DNA of 64,000 nt from Thiofilum sp. (GTDB lineage Bacteria; Pseudomonadota; Gammaproteobacteria; Thiotrichales; Thiotrichaceae), in contig NZ_JADJTF010000001.1 of NCBI RefSeq assembly GCF_016711335.1, positions 1,736,001 to 1,800,000 on the forward strand, given 5' to 3'. Shown here in pieces: positions 50,702-58,972 of this stretch. Every line of letters starts with the position of its first letter. Position 1 is the first letter of the stretch. The notes under the pieces were generated by a model. It saw only the letters and a list, made by a program, of their open reading frames with translations, was not told where the DNA came from and searched no databases. The position numbers were made by a program, and so were the translations under genes.

Positions 50702-52132
50702 ATGCATTATATTTCAACTCGTGGTCAGTCGCCTGCCCAAACCTTTAGCCAGATTTTATTAGGTGGCTTAGCGCCGGATGGTGGTTTGTATTTGCCGGAA
50801 AGTTATCCGCAACTCACCGATACTGATTTAACGGCGATGCGCGGTATGAATTATCGTGATCTTGCCTTTGCTGTCTTATCACGTTTTGCGACTGATATTC
50901 CAGCGCGGGACTTACGCGATATTATTCATCGTACCTACCGTGCTGAGGTGTATTGCAATACGCGTCCAGATGAAAATGCGGAAGATATTACTCCCCTACG
51001 TACTTTAGAACCGAATCTACATATTCTCGGTTTATCCAATGGTCCTACACTCGCCTTTAAAGATATGGCGATGCAGCTTTTGGGTAATCTGTTTGAGTAT
51101 GTGCTGGCTAAAGCAGGGCAGGGTATTAATATTCTGGGGGCGACTTCAGGTGATACGGGGTCATCTGCTGAATACGCCATGCGTGGCAAACAAGGGGTGA
51201 AAGTATTTATGCTTTCCCCGCATCAGAAAATGAGCGCTTTTCAAACGGCACAAATGTTTTCCTTGCAGGATGAAAATATTTTTAATATTGCAGTGCGAGG
51301 AGTATTTGACGATTGCCAAGATATGGTGAAGGCGGTATCGAATGACCACGCATTTAAAGCAGCTCATCAAATTGGTGCAGTAAACTCCATCAATTGGGCG
51401 CGGGTAGCGGCTCAAGTGGTGTATTACTTCAAAGGCTATTTCGCAGCCACGCAAAGTAATACTGAGCAGGTTAGTTTCTGTGTGCCTTCGGGGAATTTCG
51501 GTAATGTATGCGCGGGACATATCGCACGCATGATGGGTTTGCCTATTAAGCACTTAGTGGTCGCCACTAATGAAAATGATGTGCTCGATGAGTTTTTCCG
51601 TACAGGTGTTTATCGTCCGCGTGGTTCAGCCAATACCTATCACACCAGCAGCCCTTCCATGGACATTTCTAAAGCCTCGAATTTTGAGCGTTTTATTTAT
51701 GACCTAATGGGGCGCGATGCCGAGCAAATTCGCCTACTGTGGGGTGAAATCGATAAGGGTGGCGCTTTTGATTTAAGTGCAACGGCGTTATTTACTCAAG
51801 TAGCTGAACAGTTTGGCTTCCAATCTGGAGTGAGTACACATCAAAATCGTTTAAACACCATACGCTCTGTTTGGCAAACTTATGGTCTAATGATTGATAC
51901 CCATACCGCAGATGCGGTCAAAGTGGCATTAGAAGCGCGTGAGGCTGATGTGCCGATGATTGTGTTAGAAACGGCTTTGCCTGCCAAGTTTGCCGAATCG
52001 ATTCGTGAAGCTTTAGATCAAGACCCGCCGCGTCCTAAAGGTATGGAAAACCTAGAAACTCTGCCTCAACGTTTTGAGGTGATGGATGCTAGTGTGGATG
52101 CCATTAAACACTACATTACTCTACATACTTAA
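50702..52132 (+). CDS. thrC: Threonine synthase
   Basis: PLP-dependent conversion of O-phosphohomoserine to threonine. The 476-residue protein shows the YISTRGQSP start, the PLP-lysine motif GPTLAFKDMAMQLLG, GATSGDTGSSAEYAM and SGNFGNVCAG. Length and motifs are those of the longer (fungal/gammaproteobacterial) class. Translationally linked to hom. Confidence 0.97.
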   Translation: MHYISTRGQSPAQTFSQILLGGLAPDGGLYLPESYPQLTDTDLTAMRGMNYRDLAFAVLSRFATDIPARDLRDIIHRTYRAEVYCNTRPDENAEDITPLRTLEPNLHILGLSNGPTLAFKDMAMQLLGNLFEYVLAKAGQGINILGATSGDTGSSAEYAMRGKQGVKVFMLSPHQKMSAFQTAQMFSLQDENIFNIAVRGVFDDCQDMVKAVSNDHAFKAAHQIGAVNSINWARVAAQVVYYFKGYFAATQSNTEQVSFCVPSGNFGNVCAGHIARMMGLPIKHLVVATNENDVLDEFFRTGVYRPRGSANTYHTSSPSMDISKASNFERFIYDLMGRDAEQIRLLWGEIDKGGAFDLSATALFTQVAEQFGFQSGVSTHQNRLNTIRSVWQTYGLMIDTHTADAVKVALEAREADVPMIVLETALPAKFAESIREALDQDPPRPKGMENLETLPQRFEVMDASVDAIKHYITLHT

Positions 52133-52145
52133 ACTCAAGTAGTTA

Positions 52146-52173
52146 AGCAGCACTGACTAATATCAGTGCTGCT
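52146..52173 (+). terminator. Hairpin after thrC
   Basis: AGCAGCACTGA (52146-52156) pairs perfectly with TCAGTGCTGCT (52163-52173) across a six-base loop. The stem is strong but no T-run follows, so termination is likely but not certain. Confidence 0.55.
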
Positions 52174-52294
52174 ATCCCGCAAAGGTAATATCATTTTAAT
52201 ACGACTGTCTTTAACCTTAAAATCTAGTCAGGAATTTGGGTGTTGCGTTTGACTAAGGTAGAAAGCAGTTCCGGCATTGAGTAAGGAAATATTC

Positions 52295-53065
52295 ATGTTT
52301 AAACGTCTACGCGAAGATGTGTATTGCATCTTTGATCGTGATCCTGCCGCACGCAATGTATTTGAGATATTAACCACTTATCCGGGGCTGCATGCCTTGA
52401 TGTTTCATCGGATGAGTCATGCATTGTGGACACACAACTTAAAATGGTTTGCTCGCGTGTTATCGAATGTGGGACGTTTGTTAACAGGTATTGAAATTCA
52501 TCCGGGGGCGAAGATTGGACAGCGCTTTTTCATCGATCATGGTATGGGGGTAGTGATCGGTGAAACTGTTGAGATTGGTGATGATTGCACGCTTTATCAA
52601 GGCGTAACCCTAGGGGGGACAAGTTGGCAACCCGGTAAGCGCCACCCCACTTTAGGTAATAATGTGGTTATAGGTGCAGGTGCGAAAGTTTTAGGCCCTT
52701 TTAAGGTACATGATGGCGCAAGGATTGGTTCTAATGCGGTAGTAGTAAAAGAAGTACCAGAGGGTGCAACCATCGTCGGTATTCCGGGGCGGCAAGTGAA
52801 TAATCGCTCTGAAGATCAAAAACGCCGTGAAGCGATTGCCGAGAAAATGGGATTTGATGCTTATGGCGCAACTCAAGATATGCCCGACCCTATTGCTAAT
52901 AGCATTAACCGTATGTTGGATCATATTGATTTAATGGATCAACGTATTGAGGGACTGTGTGCTGAATTAAAGCGTTTAGGGGGTAGTTTAGAAGTTGCTC
53001 CTTTACCTAAATTAGATGCTGAGCGCATTGATTGTAAGGATCGAGTTCAGAGTCCAAATCAATAA
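52295..53065 (+). CDS. cysE: Serine O-acetyltransferase
   Basis: Acetylates serine to O-acetylserine for cysteine synthesis. The 256-residue enzyme has the helical N-terminal domain (FDRDPAARNVFEILTTYPGLHAL) and a left-handed beta-helix (IHPGAKIGQRFFIDHGMGVVIGETVEIG) with catalytic His in DHGMG. ATG 52295 follows AAGGAA; TTG 52277 is a weaker start. Position just before iscR is common in bacteria and links cysteine supply with IscS, the sulfur donor. Confidence 0.96.
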   Translation: MFKRLREDVYCIFDRDPAARNVFEILTTYPGLHALMFHRMSHALWTHNLKWFARVLSNVGRLLTGIEIHPGAKIGQRFFIDHGMGVVIGETVEIGDDCTLYQGVTLGGTSWQPGKRHPTLGNNVVIGAGAKVLGPFKVHDGARIGSNAVVVKEVPEGATIVGIPGRQVNNRSEDQKRREAIAEKMGFDAYGATQDMPDPIANSINRMLDHIDLMDQRIEGLCAELKRLGGSLEVAPLPKLDAERIDCKDRVQSPNQ

Positions 53066-53081
53066 CCTTGGAAAACTAATA

Positions 53082-53106
53082 ATACTTGACTGTTTTCGTA
53101 GGGTAT
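53082..53106 (+). promoter_or_regulatory. IscR type-1 operator overlapping the isc promoter
   Basis: The 25 bases agree with the published type-1 IscR consensus (ATASYYGACT, RWWWYAGTC, RRSTAT) at 23 positions by my count; the mismatches are at 53097 and 53100. The -35 TTGACT (53086-53091) lies inside it and a -10 TACTAT is at 53110-53115 (18-base spacer). This implies autorepression by [2Fe-2S]-IscR, as in E. coli. Confidence 0.8.
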
Positions 53107-53142
53107 TGGTACTATGCCCTCAGCTTGAATGGAGAGCCAAAC

Positions 53143-53607
53143 ATGAAGCTTACAACAAAAGGGCGCTATGCCGTGACAGCTATGCTGGATTTAGCCTTGC
53201 ATCACAAAGGTGAACCCGTATCACTAGCTGAGATTTCCGAGCGCCAAGATATTTCACTGTCTTACTTGGAACAATTATTTGCCAAATTACGTAAGGCGGG
53301 TCTAGTCGTCAGTATGCGTGGCCCGGGTGGTGGTTATCAGCTTTGCAATGACCCTAAAGAGATTGCTATAGCTGATATTATCGCTGCGGTGGATGAGCAC
53401 GTTGATGCGACCCGTTGCGGCGGTTTGGGTGATTGCCAAGACAATCGTCGTTGTCTGACCCACGATCTGTGGACTGATTTAAGCAATCAAATTCGAGTGT
53501 TTTTATCGGGCATTACCCTAGCCGATATGACTGAACGTGCCGATGTGCGTCAAACCGCAGCACGCCAAGTAAAACGCTTAGAAATAGTGGCAGATTCTGC
53601 CCGTTAA
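53143..53607 (+). CDS. iscR: Iron-sulfur cluster regulator IscR
   Basis: Rrf2-family [2Fe-2S] transcription factor controlling the isc operon. From ATG 53143 (after GGAGAG) it has 154 residues: winged helix MKLTTKGRYAVTAMLDLALH and SLAEISERQDISLSYLEQLFAKLRKAGLV, then the cluster-ligating Cys residues in TRCGGLGDCQDNRRCLTHDLW. All three Cys and the conserved His are present. The longer frame from 53086 would run through the promoter and is rejected. Confidence 0.97.
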   Translation: MKLTTKGRYAVTAMLDLALHHKGEPVSLAEISERQDISLSYLEQLFAKLRKAGLVVSMRGPGGGYQLCNDPKEIAIADIIAAVDEHVDATRCGGLGDCQDNRRCLTHDLWTDLSNQIRVFLSGITLADMTERADVRQTAARQVKRLEIVADSAR

Positions 53608-53629
53608 TTTATTGCAGTTAGGTATGAAT

Positions 53630-54853
53630 ATGAGCCAACGAAGCACCCCCATTTATTTGGATTACTCTGCTACAACACCTGTTGATCCCCGCGTCGCCGA
53701 AAAAATGATGCAGTATCTGACACCACAAGGCATTTTTGGTAATCCCGCTTCGCGCAGCCATGCATTTGGTTGGCAAGCTGAAGAGGCGGTAGAAGAAGCT
53801 CGTACTCATGTAGCTGCCTTAATTAATGCGGATGCTAAAGAAATTGTGTGGACCAGTGGTGCTACGGAATCCAATAACTTAGCTATCAAAGGTGCGGCCC
53901 ATTTCAATATTCGGCGTGGTAAACACATTATTACGCTTAAGACCGAACATAAGGCCGTATTAGATACTTGCCGCCAATTAGAGCGCGAAGGATTTGAAGT
54001 CACCTATTTAGACCCTTTGCCTAATGGCCTACTAGATTTCGACGCGTTTAAAGCTGCTTTACGCCCAGATACGACCGTAGTGTCTATTATGCACGTCAAT
54101 AATGAAATCGGCGTGATTCAGGATATTGCTGCTATTGGGCAACTCTGCCGTGCTAATAAAACCGTATTTCATGTCGATGCTGCCCAAAGTGCGGGTAAAG
54201 TACCTATCGATATGGAAACGCTCGCTGTGGATTTAATGAGTTTTTCAGCACACAAAATTTATGGACCCAAAGGTATTGGTGCGCTTTATGTGCGTCGCAA
54301 ACCACGGGTACGAATCGAGGCACAAATGCACGGCGGTGGTCATGAGCGGGGTATGCGCTCTGGAACGTTGCCTACTCATCAAATTGTTGGGATGGGGGAA
54401 GCGTTTAGAATTGCCAAAGCAGAAATGGCTTTTGATAATGAGCGTATTTTGAATCTGCGTAATCGCCTTTATAACGGTTTAAAGCATATTGATGAAGTTT
54501 ATGTAAATGGTGATTTAGAGCAGCGGGTAGCGGGTAATCTCAATATTAGTTTTAACTATGTTGAAGGTGAGAGCCTCATGATGTCCTTGAAAAACCTAGC
54601 GGTTTCATCAGGTTCAGCTTGTACCAGTGCTAGTCTTGAGCCAAGTTATGTACTACGTGCTTTAGGGCGTAGTGATGAGTTATCACATAGCTCATTGAGA
54701 ATCTCGATAGGACGTTTTACGACCGCACACGATATTGATGAGGCGATAGTCAGTATTGAAAAAGCAGTGGATAAACTCCGTGAGTTGTCACCCTTGTGGG
54801 AAATGCATCAAGAAGGTATTGATTTAAGTAAGGTTGAATGGGTAGCTCATTAA
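53630..54853 (+). CDS. iscS: Cysteine desulfurase IscS
   Basis: PLP enzyme releasing sulfur from cysteine for Fe-S clusters, tRNA thiolation and cofactors. The 407-residue protein (E. coli 404) starts PIYLDYSATTPVDPRV and has HVDAAQSAGKVPID, the PLP-lysine SFSAHKIYGPKGIG and the mobile catalytic-Cys loop SSGSACTSASLEPSYV. ATG at 53630 is chosen; ATG at 53624 is possible. Second gene of the isc operon. Confidence 0.97.
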   Translation: MSQRSTPIYLDYSATTPVDPRVAEKMMQYLTPQGIFGNPASRSHAFGWQAEEAVEEARTHVAALINADAKEIVWTSGATESNNLAIKGAAHFNIRRGKHIITLKTEHKAVLDTCRQLEREGFEVTYLDPLPNGLLDFDAFKAALRPDTTVVSIMHVNNEIGVIQDIAAIGQLCRANKTVFHVDAAQSAGKVPIDMETLAVDLMSFSAHKIYGPKGIGALYVRRKPRVRIEAQMHGGGHERGMRSGTLPTHQIVGMGEAFRIAKAEMAFDNERILNLRNRLYNGLKHIDEVYVNGDLEQRVAGNLNISFNYVEGESLMMSLKNLAVSSGSACTSASLEPSYVLRALGRSDELSHSSLRISIGRFTTAHDIDEAIVSIEKAVDKLRELSPLWEMHQEGIDLSKVEWVAH

Positions 54854-54895
54854 GTCCTAGCGAGGATATGAGTGTCCGATTGAGGAGAAATTAAA

Positions 54896-55288
54896 ATGGC
54901 TTACAGCGAAAAAGTAATTGATCACTATGAAAACCCCCGTAATGTGGGCAGTTTTGCCAAGGGTGATAGAAGTGTGGGCACAGGAATGGTAGGTGCTCCT
55001 GCTTGCGGCGATGTGATGAAATTACAGATTAAGGTCAATGAACAAGGCGTTATTGAAGATGCTAAGTTTAAAACCTATGGTTGTGGTTCGGCTATTGCCT
55101 CTAGTAGTCTCCTAACTGAGTGGGTCAAAGGTAAAACTTTAGATCAAGCACGCGCGATTAAAAATACGGATATTGCTGCGGAATTGGATTTACCTCCTGT
55201 AAAAATCCACTGTTCTGTGTTAGCAGAGGATGCTATTCGGGCCGCGATTGAAGATTATCAACACAAACAACAAGAGCAGGATCACTAA
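54896..55288 (+). CDS. iscU: Fe-S cluster scaffold IscU
   Basis: Scaffold on which IscS sulfur and iron are assembled. The 130-residue protein has the three ligand Cys in GAPACGDVMKLQ, TYGCGSAIASSSLL and PVKIHCSVLAED (with the LPPVKIHC motif recognised by HscA). Overlaps iscA by one base. Confidence 0.98.
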   Translation: MAYSEKVIDHYENPRNVGSFAKGDRSVGTGMVGAPACGDVMKLQIKVNEQGVIEDAKFKTYGCGSAIASSSLLTEWVKGKTLDQARAIKNTDIAAELDLPPVKIHCSVLAEDAIRAAIEDYQHKQQEQDH

Positions 55289-55608
55289 TGATTACCTTAA
55301 CTGAGGCAGCCGCAGAGCGTGTGCAACGGTTTCTAGCTAATCGTGGTAAGGGCATGGGTTTACGCCTTGGAGTAAAGACCACTGGGTGTTCAGGTATGGC
55401 CTATACCTTGGAGTTCGTAGATCAAGTAGAAGCGACGGATACTGTTTTTGAAGATCGTGGGGTTAAAGTCGTTTTGGACCCTAAAAGCTTAGTCTATTTA
55501 GACGGTACTGAGCTGGATTATACCCGTGAGGGTTTAAACGAAGGGTTTAAATTTTCTAACCCCAATGAAAAAGCGCGTTGTGGTTGTGGTGAGAGTTTTA
55601 GTGTGTAA
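55288..55608 (+). CDS. iscA: Iron-sulfur cluster assembly protein IscA
   Basis: A-type carrier delivering Fe-S clusters to targets. The 106-residue protein has the invariant Cys in VKTTGCSGMAYTLEF and the C-terminal CGCGESF pair. Overlaps iscU and hscB by one base each (TAATG junctions), so the four genes are coupled. Confidence 0.97.
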   Translation: MITLTEAAAERVQRFLANRGKGMGLRLGVKTTGCSGMAYTLEFVDQVEATDTVFEDRGVKVVLDPKSLVYLDGTELDYTREGLNEGFKFSNPNEKARCGCGESFSV

Positions 55609-56150
55609 TGCTAATGATCTCCCCCTCACTCGCTACCCATTGGTTTGAATTATTTGGTCTACCTGTGCAGTTCGAGGTAGACCAAGCGTTGCTCACTCAA
55701 CGTTTTAGAGCATTACAAACCCAATTTCATCCTGATCGTTTTGCTAACCAGTCGGATGTCGAAAGACGTTTGGCAGTGCAAACTACTTCGTTGATCAATG
55801 AAGCCTATACAGGGTTAAAAAATCCTCGTTTACGAGCGCGTTATTTACTAGAGCAAGCGGGTAGTGTCTTAAACGATGAGTTAGATACTATTCAGGATAA
55901 GGGCTTTCTCATGCAGCAAATGCAATGGCGTGAAGCTATTGATGAGGCTTTGGAGAGTGTCGAGCCTTTAGAGGCTTTGGATGAGGTAGCCAGCGAGATT
56001 CAGAATGCTAATTCGGTACTCTATCATGAGTTTGCTCAAGCATGGGATGCGCAACAGTTAGAAGTCGCTAAGCAAGTCGTATTGAAATTACGTTTTTATG
56101 AGCGTTTACAAGAAGAAATTCGCCGCCAACAAGAGCGCTTAGACGTTTAA
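55608..56150 (+). CDS. hscB: Co-chaperone HscB
   Basis: J-protein that brings IscU to HscA and stimulates its ATPase. The 180-residue protein has an N-terminal J domain (WFELFGLPVQFEVDQALLTQRFRALQTQFHPDRF) containing the HPD tripeptide, and a C-terminal three-helix IscU-binding domain. ATG at 55608 overlaps iscA; ATG at 55614 is an alternative. Confidence 0.95.
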   Translation: MLMISPSLATHWFELFGLPVQFEVDQALLTQRFRALQTQFHPDRFANQSDVERRLAVQTTSLINEAYTGLKNPRLRARYLLEQAGSVLNDELDTIQDKGFLMQQMQWREAIDEALESVEPLEALDEVASEIQNANSVLYHEFAQAWDAQQLEVAKQVVLKLRFYERLQEEIRRQQERLDV

Positions 56151-56177
56151 AATCTACTCATTGCAAAAGGAACAAAT

Positions 56178-58040
56178 ATGGCACTGCTGCAAATATCAGA
56201 GCCGGGTATGGCTACTGCTCCACACCAACGTCGATTAGCGGCAGGTATTGATTTAGGTACAACCAATTCACTCATTGCCACGGTGCGTAGTGGCGAGGCT
56301 GTAACCCTAGCAGATGAACAGGGTAGCCATTTATTGCCTTCTATTGTTTACTATTCAGCCAATGCTTCCCCCTTAGTAGGCGATGCGGCTAAAGCCTATC
56401 AACTCACAGATCCACTTAATACTATAGCCTCCGTCAAGCGCTTAATGGGGCGTGGGCAACAAGATATATTGACGCTTGCAGGTCAACTACCTTTTAAATT
56501 GGTGACTAATGACAGTTCAGTACCACGCATTCAAACCAGTGCTGGTGCTGTGACAGCGGTAGAAGTGTCAGCTCAAATATTAAAAGCACTTAAAGCGCGA
56601 GCCGAGGCTGCATTAGGGGACGAGTTAAGTGGGGTAGTAATAACAGTTCCTGCTTATTTTGATGATGCCCAGCGCCAAGCCACCCGTGATGCAGCCACTT
56701 TGGCTGGTTTAAACGTTTATCGTCTCCTGAATGAGCCGACCGCAGCGGCGGTTGCTTACGGCTTAGACCATCAAGCGGAGGGAGTCATTGCAGTTTATGA
56801 TCTGGGGGGCGGAACTTTTGATATTTCCATTTTACGTTTAGAAAAGGGAGTATTTGAGGTATTAGCTACAGGAGGCGATTCAGCTTTAGGTGGAGATGAT
56901 TTGGATCATGCACTTGCCGAATACCTACTACAACAAGCGCATTTAAGTGCATCTGATAATCCCAAAATCCTCCGAGAAGCGTTAGTCACGGCGCGTACTG
57001 TAAAAGAGCAATTAAGTGCTGAATTAGCAGTATCAGTTCAACTAGGGACGTGGCAAGGGCATATAACCCGTAGTCAGTTGGAGGAGCTAATTAAGCCCTT
57101 AGTACAAAAAACTATTCAAGCTTGTCGGCGGGTAGTCCGTGACGCGGGATTGAGTAAAGATGATATTCAATATGTAGTCTTGGTCGGAGGATCGACTCGC
57201 GTACCGTTAGTGCGTGCACAAGTCGCTGAATTTTTCCAAACCGAGCCTTTATGCTCACTAGACCCTGATCGCGTGGTGGCATTGGGTGCGGCGTTGCAAG
57301 CTGATGTCTTAGCGGGTAATAAGCCTGATGCCGAAATGTTGCTGTTGGACGTGATTCCGCTGTCTCTAGGATTAGAGACTATGGGGGGCTTAGTAGAGCG
57401 AGTTATTAATCGCAATACCACTATCCCTGTTACGCGTGCCCAAGAGTTTACTACCTTCAAAGACGGACAAAGCTCAATGTCGATTCATGTGCTACAAGGT
57501 GAACGCGATACTGTTGAACATTGTCGCTCGTTAGCACGTTTTGTATTACGTGGTATTCCGCCTATGGTGGCAGGGGCTGCACGCATTCGTGTGACTTTCC
57601 AAGTCGATGCTGATGGCTTATTAAATGTGAGTGCTCAAGAGCTAACCAGTGGGGTCAAAGCAAGTATCGAGGTGAAGCCTTCTTACGGTTTAAGTGATGA
57701 TGAAATAGCTAGCATGTTGCAAGATTCCATGGCAAATGCACATGAGGATTTAGTGGCTAGACGCTTACGCGAGCAACAAGTAGAAGCAGAGCGCGTGCTA
57801 GAGGCTATTGATTCTGCATTAAAGCAGGATGGTTCTGAATTACTCAGTAGTGACGAGCAAGCACTCATTGGAGCAGCACGCGAACAACTAGCCTTAGTGC
57901 GGCAAAGCCATGAGCCGCAGCTAATTGAAACAGCTATTAAGCAGTTAGAACAAACAGCGGCTTTTTATGTTGAGCGCCGTATGAATCATAGTATTCGTGC
58001 CGCTATGGCGGGACATACAGTGGATGAATTTAGAGGTTAA
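56178..58040 (+). CDS. hscA: Fe-S assembly Hsp70 chaperone HscA
   Basis: Specialised Hsp70 that releases clusters from IscU by recognising its LPPVK motif. The 620-residue protein has the ATPase domain (GIDLGTTNSLIATV, VPAYFDDAQRQATRDAA, YDLGGGTFDISIL, LVGGSTRVPLV) and a substrate-binding domain from about residue 390 (LLDVIPLSLGLETMGG). Family length. Follows hscB by 27 bases and precedes fdx by three. Confidence 0.97.
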   Translation: MALLQISEPGMATAPHQRRLAAGIDLGTTNSLIATVRSGEAVTLADEQGSHLLPSIVYYSANASPLVGDAAKAYQLTDPLNTIASVKRLMGRGQQDILTLAGQLPFKLVTNDSSVPRIQTSAGAVTAVEVSAQILKALKARAEAALGDELSGVVITVPAYFDDAQRQATRDAATLAGLNVYRLLNEPTAAAVAYGLDHQAEGVIAVYDLGGGTFDISILRLEKGVFEVLATGGDSALGGDDLDHALAEYLLQQAHLSASDNPKILREALVTARTVKEQLSAELAVSVQLGTWQGHITRSQLEELIKPLVQKTIQACRRVVRDAGLSKDDIQYVVLVGGSTRVPLVRAQVAEFFQTEPLCSLDPDRVVALGAALQADVLAGNKPDAEMLLLDVIPLSLGLETMGGLVERVINRNTTIPVTRAQEFTTFKDGQSSMSIHVLQGERDTVEHCRSLARFVLRGIPPMVAGAARIRVTFQVDADGLLNVSAQELTSGVKASIEVKPSYGLSDDEIASMLQDSMANAHEDLVARRLREQQVEAERVLEAIDSALKQDGSELLSSDEQALIGAAREQLALVRQSHEPQLIETAIKQLEQTAAFYVERRMNHSIRAAMAGHTVDEFRG

Positions 58041-58043
58041 CAC

Positions 58044-58382
58044 ATGCCAAAACTTATCTTTTTACCCCATGAGGTCATTTGTCCCGAAGGTGCGATGATT
58101 GAGGTCGAGGCAGGCATTAGCATTTGCGATGCAGCGCTCCAACATCATATTGAAATTGAACATGCTTGTGAGAAGTCATGTGCTTGCACTACCTGTCATG
58201 TCTATGTACGTGAGGGCGGGGACTCATTGGAGCCAGCGAGTGATCTAGAAGAGGATTATTTAGATAAAGCTTGGGGAGTAGATCCCGACTCACGTTTGAG
58301 TTGTCAAGCACTGGTCGCCGATGAGGATTTGGTGATTGAGCTACCTAAGTACACGATTAATATGGTTTCTGAACAGCACTAG
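58044..58382 (+). CDS. fdx: Isc-type [2Fe-2S] ferredoxin
   Basis: Electron donor for cluster assembly. The 112-residue protein has the adrenodoxin-type ligand set: Cys in HACEKSCACTTCHVYV (Cys-x5-Cys-x2-Cys) and the later RLSCQAL. Lies three bases after hscA and 12 bases before the first iscX. Confidence 0.97.
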   Translation: MPKLIFLPHEVICPEGAMIEVEAGISICDAALQHHIEIEHACEKSCACTTCHVYVREGGDSLEPASDLEEDYLDKAWGVDPDSRLSCQALVADEDLVIELPKYTINMVSEQH

Positions 58383-58394
58383 GAGAGATTGATT

Positions 58395-58601
58395 ATGAGT
58401 TTAAAATGGACTGATACCATCGATATTGCTCAGGAATTATATGATACCCATTCCGATGTCGACCCGCGCTATATTCGGTTTACTGATTTACATCGCTGGG
58501 TCACTGAACTAGATGGTTTCGATGATTTACCGGATCGCTCTAATGAAAAAATTTTAGAAGCTATTCAAATGGCATGGATTGATGAGGCGGGTCTAGACTA
58601 A
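58395..58601 (+). CDS. iscX: IscX (frataxin-like regulator of IscS)
   Basis: Small acidic protein that binds IscS and iron and modulates cluster assembly. The 68-residue product matches IscX closely: MSLKWTDTIDIAQELYDTHS, IRFTDLHRWV and SNEKILEAIQMAWIDEAG. ATG at 58395 with AGGAGAG upstream is preferred to TTG at 58389. A second copy-like gene follows after 87 bases. Confidence 0.96.
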   Translation: MSLKWTDTIDIAQELYDTHSDVDPRYIRFTDLHRWVTELDGFDDLPDRSNEKILEAIQMAWIDEAGLD

Positions 58602-58688
58602 AATTTCTCATTGGTTCAGCGGCAACTCAGTAAAAATTATACAAGATTATCGCTAGCTTAAATATTTTTATGACGAGGGAGAACAGCG

Positions 58689-58895
58689 ATGGGTCTGAAA
58701 TGTCGGGATAAACAAGATATTGCGATTGAATTAGACGAAGCACATCCTGATTTAAATCCAGCCAATATTAAAAATGCGCAATTACGGGCATTGATTCTAG
58801 AGCTAGATGAGTTTGAGGATGAGCCTGAAAAACTAAGCGATAAAACCTTAGATGCTATTCGTAAGGTTTGGTTAGATGAACGCGGTCTACTGTAA
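58689..58895 (+). CDS. Second IscX-like protein (tandem paralogue)
   Basis: A 68-residue protein that aligns without gaps over the full length of the preceding IscX, with 29 of 68 residues identical by my count. The framework (LDEFEDEPEKLSDKTLDAIRKVWLDERG) is kept, but the IRFTDLHRW segment has become IKNAQLRAL, and NEKI is changed. A clear GAGGGAGAAC ribosome-binding site precedes it. It thus appears to be translated and diverged in function. It ends the isc operon; a terminator follows. Confidence 0.85.
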   Translation: MGLKCRDKQDIAIELDEAHPDLNPANIKNAQLRALILELDEFEDEPEKLSDKTLDAIRKVWLDERGLL

Positions 58896-58921
58896 AGTTA
58901 AGTCAATAGACTTCAAGATTT

Positions 58922-58958
58922 AAAAGCCCGAACAGCACTATACTGACGGGCTTTTTTT
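58922..58958 (+). terminator. Rho-independent terminator of the isc operon
   Basis: AAAAGCCCG (58922-58930) pairs with CGGGCTTTT (58947-58955), followed by a T-run. Lies 27 bases after the second iscX-like gene; the convergent anmK gene ends just beyond. Confidence 0.9.
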
Positions 58959-58972
58959 ATAAGCGCATATTA

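Noticed and set aside
53086..53142. N-terminal extension of iscR
   Set aside because: Encodes the promoter and IscR operator; MKLTTKGRYA at 53143 is the family start.
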